Assembly (NCBI GenBank): GCA_035533255.1 | Contig: DATLUE010000342.1 | Span: forward strand, 1-5,579 | Direction: 5' to 3' | Length of the DNA stretch: 5,579 nucleotides | DNA from: CAIKMD01 sp035533255 | GTDB taxonomy: Bacteria; Pseudomonadota; Alphaproteobacteria; ATCC43930; CGMCC-115725 | Shown: piece by piece, positions 1-5,166 of the stretch | How the letters are laid out: each line of letters opens with the position of its first letter | How positions within the stretch are numbered: the stretch's first letter is position 1 | Notes under the pieces: generated by a model | Databases searched by the model: none | Told to the model about the DNA's origin: nothing | Seen by the model: only the letters and a program-made list of their open reading frames with translations | Made by a program: the position numbers and the translations under genes

Positions 1-1
1 C

Positions 2-730
2 TCGTGGAAAGCTGTCGGCGCCGGCGCCGACAGCGACATCACCGTGTTCTCGTTCCATCCGGTGAAGACCATCGCCGCCGGCGAAGGCGGCGCCGCGCTC
101 ACCCGCCAGCCCGATCTCGCCAAGCGCCTCGCTATGTTCCGCAATCACGGCGTCAACCGCGAGCCGGCGCAATTCACCGACAAGGAAGCCGGCTTCGAGA
201 GCGCACCCGGCAATCACCAGGTCAATCCGTGGTATTACGAGATGACCGCGCTCGGCCTCAATTATCGCCTGAGCGACATCAATTGCGCCCTGGCACTGAG
301 CCAGCTCGGCAAGCTGGGATATTTCGTCGAAGCGCGGCAAAAGCTTGCCGCGCGTTACGACGCATTGCTGGCCGAGCTCGCGCCGCTGGTGCGGCCGATC
401 GCGCGCCAGCCGCATTGCCGCGCCGCCTGGCATCTCTACAGCGTGCTGATCGATTTTCCGGCCTGCCCCTTGAGCCGCGGCCAGCTCGTGCGCGCCCTCG
501 AAGAGCGCGGCATTCGCACCCAGGTGCATTACATTCCGGTCCATCGTCATCCCTATTATCGCGAGCGCTATGGCGCGCTCGCGCTGCCGGGCGCCGAGGC
601 CTATTATCGCCGCACCCTCTCCTTGCCGCTGTTCGTCGGCATGGAGGAGCAAGATGTCGATCGCGTCGTCGCAACCCTGGCCGAGCTGCTCGGCATCCGT
701 TCCGGCGCCACCCGCAAGCGCGCAACATGA
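2..730 (+). CDS. pseC: PseC-like UDP-4-amino-sugar transaminase, 3' part (5' end outside window)
   Basis: This is the C-terminal part of a PLP-dependent DegT/DnrJ/EryC1 aminotransferase. About 242 codons are visible, and since the family is usually near 380-390 residues, roughly the first third lies outside the window. The frame is open from base 2, so the GTG at 44 is internal and not a start. Visible motifs are SFHPVKTI with the presumed PLP-binding Lys at bases 65-67, then GEGG, FRNHGV, WYYEMTALGLNYRLSD and GIRTQVHYIPVHRHPYYRE. The NYRLSD and QVHYIPVH..PYYR signatures are characteristic of PseC, which transfers an amino group from glutamate to the C4 keto group of the UDP-sugar made by PseB in cytoplasmic pseudaminic acid synthesis. 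The stop overlaps the next start (ATGA, 727-730), so the two genes are probably translationally coupled. A related transaminase acting on another UDP-4-keto sugar (for example in legionaminic or bacillosamine-type pathways) is the main alternative. Confidence 0.87.
   Translation, partial: SWKAVGAGADSDITVFSFHPVKTIAAGEGGAALTRQPDLAKRLAMFRNHGVNREPAQFTDKEAGFESAPGNHQVNPWYYEMTALGLNYRLSDINCALALSQLGKLGYFVEARQKLAARYDALLAELAPLVRPIARQPHCRAAWHLYSVLIDFPACPLSRGQLVRALEERGIRTQVHYIPVHRHPYYRERYGALALPGAEAYYRRTLSLPLFVGMEEQDVDRVVATLAELLGIRSGATRKRAT
11..34. repeat. 24-bp perfect palindrome inside pseC
   Basis: GCTGTCGGCGCC (11-22) is followed without spacer by its exact reverse complement GGCGCCGACAGC (23-34). It encodes AVGAGADS just before the PLP-lysine region. 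The symmetry is certain from sequence; any function is unknown. Confidence 0.5.
332..353. repeat. 9-bp perfect hairpin inside pseC
   Basis: GCGCGGCAA (332-340) and TTGCCGCGC (345-353) are exact reverse complements around the tetraloop AAGC. The element is within coding sequence for ARQKLAAR, and no role is known. Confidence 0.4.
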
Positions 731-1458
731 ATCCCGGCCCGCGCACCGCCTGCATCGTGCAGGCGCGTGTCGGATCGACGCGGCTACCCGGCAAGGTGCT
801 CGAGACGCTCGGCAAGGCGCCGGTGCTGGAGCATGTCTTGCGCCGCTGCCACGCTATCGCCGGCATCGATCAAGTGGTCTGCGCCACGGTCGAAGGCATC
901 GACGGCGATGCGGTCGCCGCCCTCGCCGAGAATTTGGGCGTCGCGGTCTATCGCGGCTCGGAATGCGACGTGCTGGCGCGCTATCACGGCGCGGCGCATG
1001 CGACCCATGCCGATATCGTCTTGCGCGTCACCAGCGATTGTCCGCTCATCGATCCGGAGGTGTGCGCCGCGGTGCTGCGGCTGCGGCACGATGCCGAGGC
1101 CGACTATGCCGCCAACAACATGCCGCCGTCCTGGCCGCACGGCCTCGATTGCGAAGCGTTCACGATCGCGGCGCTCGACGAGGCCGCCGCCACCGCGACC
1201 GCGGCGGAGGATCACGAGCACGTCACGCCCTGGATCCGCCGCAACCGCGCCTTTCGCCGCGTTAACCTCGCCGGTCCCGGCGGCGCGCTGACCGCGCAGC
1301 GCTGGACCCTCGATTACCCCGAGGATTTAGCTTTCCTCCGCGCGGTCTATGAGCGGCTGCCCGCGGGTGGTTCAGGCCAAAGCTGGCGCGCGGCGGCCGA
1401 CATCGTCAGCCGCGAGCCGCAATTGGCACTGATCAACGAGGCGCGCCGCCAGCGCTGA
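727..1458 (+). CDS. SpsF-like cytidylyltransferase-family nucleotidyltransferase
   Basis: A 243-residue protein of the SpsF / CMP-KDO synthetase-like nucleotidyltransferase family (cytidylyltransferase fold). Residues 10-25 carry the nucleotide-binding signature IVQARVGSTRLPGKVL. YRGSECDVLARY follows at 75-86, then VLRVTSDCPLIDPE (98-111) with the presumed metal-binding Asp104. Further motifs are NN (130-131), HGLDCE (138-143), EHVTPW (164-169) and LDYPEDL (195-201). This order matches SpsF proteins over nearly their full usual length of about 240 residues. The family is found in spore-coat and nonulosonic-acid clusters and is thought to activate a sugar with a nucleotide, but its exact substrate is not settled. 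The ATG at 727 overlaps the pseC stop; there is no clear Shine-Dalgarno sequence, which suits coupling. It may stand in for, or act beside, a classical PseF, whose motif IPARGGSKRIP is not the one seen here. Confidence 0.85.
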   Translation: MNPGPRTACIVQARVGSTRLPGKVLETLGKAPVLEHVLRRCHAIAGIDQVVCATVEGIDGDAVAALAENLGVAVYRGSECDVLARYHGAAHATHADIVLRVTSDCPLIDPEVCAAVLRLRHDAEADYAANNMPPSWPHGLDCEAFTIAALDEAAATATAAEDHEHVTPWIRRNRAFRRVNLAGPGGALTAQRWTLDYPEDLAFLRAVYERLPAGGSGQSWRAAADIVSREPQLALINEARRQR

Positions 1459-1470
1459 CGCCGCGCAGGG

Positions 1471-1884
1471 TTACTTGCCGAGCAATAGAATACCGAGGCT
1501 GTGGCCCGCCGATCGTAGCGCTTGATCGAGCGATGCGAGCGGCAGCTTGCGGCGTTGCGCAAGCTCCAAGAAAACCGCGTCATAAATGGTCAGGCGGAAG
1601 CGGTCGGACAACACCACGGTGCGCGTCCAAAGATGCAAATCCGTCTCCTGATCGATTGCGACCGGTAGCCGGGACAGGTCCTTCAAAGAAACATTGCGAT
1701 AAGCCTCGTCGACCTTTCCGCGCCGGAGCGCGGATTGGAAGCCGTTCGCTACCTCCAGCCGCCACAAGGCCGGGGCGACGGCACCCCGCGCAGCCACCTC
1801 ATTCAACAAGCCGAGCGTGACGGGCGTCGATTGATCCTGAAAATACCAGCTCAGGGTGATCGAGCTGTCGAGCACAAAACTCAA
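1471..1884 (-). CDS. vapC: VapC-like PIN-domain ribonuclease toxin
   Basis: A 137-residue PIN-domain protein, the usual VapC length. The acidic residues expected to bind Mg/Mn and cut RNA are visible: Asp6 in FVLDSS, Glu44 in RLEVAN, Asp102 in TIYDAVFLELA and Asp120 in ASLDQAL. The family consists of toxins that act as endoribonucleases, often on tRNA or rRNA, held inactive by the cognate antitoxin. The start taken is TTG at 1884; its TTGA overlaps the antitoxin's TGA, and GAAGG lies about 6 bases upstream inside the antitoxin gene. A GTG three codons downstream is a weaker alternative. The stop is only 12 bp from the stop of the convergent SpsF-like gene. All four key acidic residues are present, so the toxin looks intact. 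The RNA target cannot be told from sequence. Confidence 0.9.
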   Translation of the reverse strand: MSFVLDSSITLSWYFQDQSTPVTLGLLNEVAARGAVAPALWRLEVANGFQSALRRGKVDEAYRNVSLKDLSRLPVAIDQETDLHLWTRTVVLSDRFRLTIYDAVFLELAQRRKLPLASLDQALRSAGHSLGILLLGK

Positions 1885-2123
1885 GGCCGGCCTTCATCGA
1901 TCAGATCCTTGATCGTCGATTCGCCGAGCAGCACGCCTTTTTGTCGCGCGGCGATCCTGGTTGCCGCTGCCTTAGCCTGGTCGCGATCAAATCCCGCATT
2001 CGCCGGAACCAGCCGCGCGATCGCTTTACCGCGCCGGGTGATCACCACCTCCTCGCCACGCTCGATCTCATCAAGGAGGCTTCCAAGGCGGTTTTTAGCT
2101 TCGAACGCTCCTATCTCGCGCAT
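1881..2123 (-). CDS. vapB: Phd/YefM-type VapB antitoxin
   Basis: An 80-residue antitoxin beginning MREIGAFEAKNRLGSLLDEI, followed by ERGEEVVITRRGKAIARLVP, the standard Phd/YefM N-terminal fold (residues 1 to about 42). This region dimerises and binds operator DNA. The charged C-terminal half (about 43-80, with QAKAAATRIAARQKG and a final STIKDLIDEGRP) would wrap the PIN toxin. ATG at 2123 is preferred over an in-frame TTG at 2135, because GGTGGAG lies just before the ATG and Phd-family proteins normally begin with this MRE(I/V)GAFEAK sequence. The gene overlaps the toxin start by 4 bp, the usual antitoxin-first order that keeps antitoxin synthesis ahead of toxin. Autoregulation through the upstream inverted repeat is likely by family analogy. 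Confidence 0.9.
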   Translation of the reverse strand: MREIGAFEAKNRLGSLLDEIERGEEVVITRRGKAIARLVPANAGFDRDQAKAAATRIAARQKGVLLGESTIKDLIDEGRP

Positions 2124-2126
2124 AGG

Positions 2127-2133
2127 CTCCACC
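2127..2133 (-). promoter_or_regulatory. Ribosome binding site of the antitoxin gene
   Basis: On the minus strand GGTGGAG stands 3 bases before ATG 2123 (5 bases counting from GGTGG). It lies downstream of the alternative TTG start at 2135 and therefore argues for the shorter, 80-residue antitoxin. Confidence 0.5.
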
Positions 2134-2160
2134 AATTAGCTAGCTTACAGTCTAGCTGGT
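2131..2160. promoter_or_regulatory. Inverted repeat upstream of antitoxin, possible autoregulatory operator
   Basis: AGCTAG at 2138-2143 and CTAGCT at 2152-2157 form an inverted repeat with an 8-base spacer. The flanks ACCA (2131-2134) and GGT (2158-2160) extend the symmetry with a two-base offset. The first arm also lies within the self-palindrome AGCTAGCT (2138-2145). The site sits immediately upstream of the antitoxin ATG in the divergent intergenic region, where Phd/VapB proteins usually bind. Operator function is inferred from position and symmetry only. Confidence 0.35.
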
Positions 2161-2267
2161 TTGATCCAGCCCGGCAAGCAACAAATCGCGAGCACAGCCT
2201 GGGGGCGTGGCGAACCCGCTTAACCGCTCGGCAACCCTCCCGGGCGCATCCTGGCGCTGGAATTCCG

Positions 2268-3155
2268 ATGACAACCTCATCCGTAACCGGCCTGTCGCCC
2301 TTCATCGTCCTGGCAACGCTGGCGCAGGACAATGCGCAAACCGCGCAGCAGACCCAGCTTGCCGAAATCTCGCAGGACCTGCAGAACCAGCTCAACCGCA
2401 AGCTGGCCACGCTGCAAACCCCGACCGATCAGGTTTCGGTGAATTACTCGCAAGCGCAGATCGGCCGGCTGCAAGCCCAGCAATCGACTGTGAGCGGGCT
2501 CGAGACCCAGTTCGGCAACAACGGCTCGTTGCTGTCCGATATGACGAGCCAGCTCAATCTGATGGCGCAGGCCGTGACGAGCAGCAATTCGAGCGGCTTC
2601 GACAACGCGCTCAGTGCCGTCAACACCGATCTCACGGATTTGGCGGTGGTTGCCTACAATCCGCTGTTCCAGGCCGACGGCATTGCGGCGCTCAAGACCA
2701 GCGGCATCGCGATCCAATCGAGCGCAAGCTATAATTTGTCGCTGCCGGCCGGCCAGACCGCCGCGACCGCCGCGGTAACGGCGGTGCAAAATCTGATCCA
2801 AGGCATCCTGACGATCAACGGCGCCAATCAGATCGTCGCCGCCAGCCAGCTCACCGCGCTCGACGGCCAGATCAATTCGCTCCAGACGTTGCAAACCCAG
2901 CAGCAAAGCGCGCAATCCCAGGCGAACGCGCAGGAAACCCAGCTTCTCACCCAAAACATGCAGAACCAACTGCACCTGATCGAGCTCAACCTCGGCAATA
3001 CCAGCCAGCTCTCGACCATGCTGACCCAGTTCAGCAATCCGCCGGCGCAGATCACCTCGGTGTTCGGCGCCCTGGAAAATGCGGTCGGCGCAACCGCATC
3101 GAGCGCGGAGACTCAGCTCGGCCAAACCCCGGCGATCATGTCGCTCTTCGCCTAA
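2268..3155 (+). CDS. Uncharacterised Q/A/S/T-rich helical protein with flagellin-like composition
   Basis: I do not recognise this 295-residue protein. It is rich in Gln, Ala, Ser, Thr, Asn and Leu, has only two Lys, and has no Cys or Trp, a composition typical of flagellins, hook-associated proteins and other exported axial proteins. Residues about 20-100 (AQQTQLAEISQDLQNQLNRK onward) and about 190-255 (SQLTALDGQINSLQTL, then QTQQQSAQSQANAQETQ) look like long amphipathic or coiled-coil helices. A Ser/Asn-rich turn (SSNSSG, 105-110) and a segment containing YNPLFQADGIAALKTSGI (130-147) lie between them. Thr-Gln pairs recur at residues 29, 80, 210, 224, 228, 253 and 282. The N-terminus has a hydrophobic stretch (LSPFIVLATLA, 9-19) but no basic n-region, so no classical signal peptide is evident; flagellar-type export would need none. 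ATG 2268 has TGGAA about 5 bases upstream. The open frame continues further upstream but there runs antisense to the antitoxin. It faces maf tail-to-tail, suggesting (inference only) a glycosylation substrate or flagellar partner. Confidence 0.75.
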   Translation: MTTSSVTGLSPFIVLATLAQDNAQTAQQTQLAEISQDLQNQLNRKLATLQTPTDQVSVNYSQAQIGRLQAQQSTVSGLETQFGNNGSLLSDMTSQLNLMAQAVTSSNSSGFDNALSAVNTDLTDLAVVAYNPLFQADGIAALKTSGIAIQSSASYNLSLPAGQTAATAAVTAVQNLIQGILTINGANQIVAASQLTALDGQINSLQTLQTQQQSAQSQANAQETQLLTQNMQNQLHLIELNLGNTSQLSTMLTQFSNPPAQITSVFGALENAVGATASSAETQLGQTPAIMSLFA

Positions 3156-3237
3156 GCGCGCGAACCGGATCGAGAGCGCGAGGCGCGGATCAAAAGGAAA
3201 CCGCATGTTTCCGGGCGGCGCGATCCGGTTCGCGCGC
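3156..3237. repeat. 17-bp perfect inverted repeat with nested hairpin at convergent gene ends
   Basis: GCGCGCGAACCGGATCG (3156-3172) is exactly complementary to CGATCCGGTTCGCGCGC (3221-3237), with a 48-base interval. Inside the interval GGAAAC (3196-3201) and GTTTCC (3207-3212) form a second 6-bp stem with a 5-base loop. The left arm begins on the base after the TAA of the Q-rich protein gene. The right arm lies in the last 17 codons of maf, whose stop is at 3190-3192. The position between converging genes suggests a bidirectional terminator or mRNA 3'-end protecting structure. There is no T-tract on either side, so a simple intrinsic terminator is not supported. Confidence 0.55.
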
Positions 3238-5166
3238 GCCGGCGGCGGTCGTCACGAGGCGGCCGAAGAGCGCTTTCGTCTCTTCCCTCATTTTCTTAGA
3301 AATAATCCGAAATTCTTTGATAAACAAAGAAAATAATTTCCCGCGCACAGCCGGATCGACGATCCGGAAGCCAAAGAACATGGCGATCCGCGGCACCGCA
3401 ATGAGCGTGCCCGAAGGGATCGATGCGGTTCGGCCGTAGCGCTTTTCCGCTTTGGCGAGGAACGCCGTGACCGCGCGATAGACGGCGGCGAAATCGGGCT
3501 CGCCGCGTCCCAATTTGGCGAGCAGGCGGTCGAGATCGGCATAGAGGCGATCGGCCTGGCGCGCGGTCGCGGCGAAATCGGTCTCGGCGAATATCGCTGC
3601 CGGGGTTATCGCGCTTAGCGAGCGCTTCAGCGCCGCAATCATCGCCACTCGATCGACCGCGGGCCCGGTCGGAGCGATCGCCTCGGGCACTCGCGGCACG
3701 GCGCCGGGGATGAACGCGCCGTCGCTGGCGTTGAAGACATTGAGGCAGCGCAATTGGATCACTTCGGCCAGCATCAGCCGGCAGGAATCGTAGATCCAGT
3801 TGGTGCGCGCGATGCCGCCGAAATTGCCCTCAACCTCGACCGGATAGCGGCGGTTGATGTCGCCGGCTTTCTGAAAGACCCCGATGTCGCGATAGACCGT
3901 GTCCTTGGCGTGATCCTCGCTGTCGGGGCGAATGCCGCAATCGGCGCCGAACAGCACCATGTCGGTAAAGCCGAGAAACGCGGCCATCGACAGCGCCATG
4001 TTCACGCAGGTCGGCGTGGCCCCGGCGATCGGCAGATGCCGGTCGCCGAGAATCTGGGTCGAGCTCACCGAATCGCGGAAGAAATAGATGGTCTCGCGGA
4101 ACAGCGGCGGAATGCGCGGATCGACCGTCGCCGAGGCGATCAGCGTCACCTGCGAGAGGTCGCCGTATTTACCGGCCTCGGTCACGGCATCGAAGGTCGC
4201 CGGCACGTTCTCGAGCTCGCAATGGAACTCGGGCACGAAGCCGTTGCGTAAGAGCGGCCGCAATGCCGTGCCCGCCGAGAACAACACGATACGGTCGCGA
4301 ATCTCGTGCAGCCGCGGCAGCGCCTCGTCGAGCGACGGCCCCGCCCCCACCACCGCCGCAAGCTCCGGCCGGTGCAGCCGCGGCCGGCCTTCGATGAGCC
4401 AGAATGGCCCCGCGGCGAAATTGGTCACCGCGTTGGTCATCATCTTCAGCTCGTCTTCGAAGAAGCCGCGATTGATGAACGCGAACTCCACCGCTTCATA
4501 GAGCCGGTTCCGGGCCTCGGCGAACGCCCACAGCGGATAATGGGTGAAGACGTAGCTGCCATCGACATAGGGAATGCCCTGCGCCGTCATGGAGCGCACG
4601 ATGCCCGAGACCATCTCGCCGGGATCGAGCTTGGTGACGATCTCGATGCCGCCGCCCTGCGCCTCGAAATGCGCGAACAGGCTCGGCCAATCGACGGTCT
4701 GAAAAGAATGGGCGATGAAATCGCCGATCGGCTCGGCGATGATCAGCCAGCGCGACTTGGTGCGCCGCGCGAGCTCCTCGAGGTGATGGCCGAGGCCCAG
4801 CCCGAACACCACCAGGAAGCTGGGGCTGTCCTCGCTGACCTGGCGGCTGATCTCGTCGATGCCTTGATCCAGCAGGAATTCGCCGAGCGCGTCGTGCAGC
4901 CGCACGCAGATCGGACTGACCAGCCCGGCATTGGTCGGGCGCTCCATGAACAGCCGCAGCGGCTTCGCCATGAAGGCTTCGACTTGGCGCGCCGCAAAGC
5001 CGCGCGCGTCGCCGCCGTAGAGGCGGGCATCGTTCACGGTCGCATCGACGATGCTGCCATTCTCATCGATCAGCGAGGAGGAAACCGCGCCCGCGCGATC
5101 GAGGGATGCGACGATCTCGGGAAAGCGCTCGGCGAAAGCCGCGCGGGACTCCGCGAAACCGCTCAT
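3190..5166 (-). CDS. maf: Maf family (DUF115) flagellin nonulosonic acid glycosyltransferase
   Basis: A 658-residue protein of the motility accessory factor family, often annotated as DUF115 or 6-hydroxymethylpterin pyrophosphokinase MptE-like. Residues 117-131 contain FLVVFGLGLGHHLEE, the N-terminal Rossmann-like signature. Residues 272-281 contain VVGAGPSLDE, the hallmark of the central MAF_flag10 domain, followed by LFSAGTALRPLLRNGFVPEF (295-314) and VLFGADCG (404-411). The C-terminal part (about 505-658) is mainly helical. Characterised Maf proteins transfer pseudaminic or legionaminic acid from the CMP-sugar to Ser/Thr of flagellin in the cytoplasm before export, which fits the nearby PseC-like gene. 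The ATG at 5166 overlaps the upstream stop (ATGA, 5163-5166); no clear Shine-Dalgarno sequence is visible, so coupled translation is likely. Residues about 609-627 (GKLFSLFIKEFRIISKKM) are encoded by unusually AT-rich DNA. The sugar and target cannot be read from sequence. Confidence 0.92.
   Translation of the reverse strand: MSGFAESRAAFAERFPEIVASLDRAGAVSSSLIDENGSIVDATVNDARLYGGDARGFAARQVEAFMAKPLRLFMERPTNAGLVSPICVRLHDALGEFLLDQGIDEISRQVSEDSPSFLVVFGLGLGHHLEELARRTKSRWLIIAEPIGDFIAHSFQTVDWPSLFAHFEAQGGGIEIVTKLDPGEMVSGIVRSMTAQGIPYVDGSYVFTHYPLWAFAEARNRLYEAVEFAFINRGFFEDELKMMTNAVTNFAAGPFWLIEGRPRLHRPELAAVVGAGPSLDEALPRLHEIRDRIVLFSAGTALRPLLRNGFVPEFHCELENVPATFDAVTEAGKYGDLSQVTLIASATVDPRIPPLFRETIYFFRDSVSSTQILGDRHLPIAGATPTCVNMALSMAAFLGFTDMVLFGADCGIRPDSEDHAKDTVYRDIGVFQKAGDINRRYPVEVEGNFGGIARTNWIYDSCRLMLAEVIQLRCLNVFNASDGAFIPGAVPRVPEAIAPTGPAVDRVAMIAALKRSLSAITPAAIFAETDFAATARQADRLYADLDRLLAKLGRGEPDFAAVYRAVTAFLAKAEKRYGRTASIPSGTLIAVPRIAMFFGFRIVDPAVRGKLFSLFIKEFRIISKKMREETKALFGRLVTTAAGAREPDRAARKHAVSF
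3309..3340. repeat. AT-rich inverted repeat inside the 3' end of maf
   Basis: TTCTTTG (3313-3319) and CAAAGAA (3325-3331) pair perfectly around a 5-base loop. The stem can continue with GAAA (3309-3312) and TTTC (3337-3340) past a one-sided bulge (3332-3336). It lies in an AT-rich stretch of about 50 bases within an otherwise GC-rich coding region. The function is unknown. Confidence 0.45.

Larger units (their letters stand above)
2124..2267. other. Divergent intergenic region
   Basis: This 144-bp region separates the antitoxin start from the divergent Q-rich protein gene and must hold both promoters. Apart from the inverted repeat near the antitoxin, no convincing -35/-10 pair, sigma-28 or sigma-54 site was found. 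TTGATC (2161-2166) on the + strand is a possible -35-like hexamer without a well-spaced -10. Confidence 0.4.

Noticed and set aside
4..726. Open frame 1 upstream of the SpsF-like start
   Set aside because: It gives an Arg-rich, low-complexity product typical of an out-of-frame reading of GC-rich coding DNA; the PseC reading in frame 2 has clear family motifs, and the SpsF homology begins only at the ATG at 727.
1459..1470. Terminator between the SpsF-like gene and vapC
   Set aside because: Only 12 bp separate the two stops and no stem followed by a T-tract is visible.
2124..2135. Longer antitoxin starting at TTG 2135 (MVEP extension)
   Set aside because: The likely ribosome binding site GGTGGAG would lie inside this extension, and Phd-family homology begins at the ATG at 2123.
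1941..2267. N-terminal extension of the Q-rich protein gene
   Set aside because: The frame is open, but it runs antisense to the well-supported antitoxin gene and its composition (Arg/Pro/His-rich) changes abruptly at the ATG at 2268.
2251..2267. TGGCGC-N5-TTCC resembling a sigma-54 promoter
   Set aside because: It lacks the essential -12 GC and directly abuts the start codon, leaving no room for transcription start and leader.
2766..2785. ACCGCCG/CGGCGGT hairpin in the Q-rich protein gene
   Set aside because: A short GC-only stem made by Ala/Thr/Val codon choice; such stems are common in DNA of this composition.
2277..3206. Long - strand open frame antisense to the Q-rich protein gene
   Set aside because: It is rich in Arg, Leu and Gly with no motifs. 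The + strand frame has a plausible start with a weak ribosome binding site and a coherent helical composition, so it is preferred, though its function is unknown.
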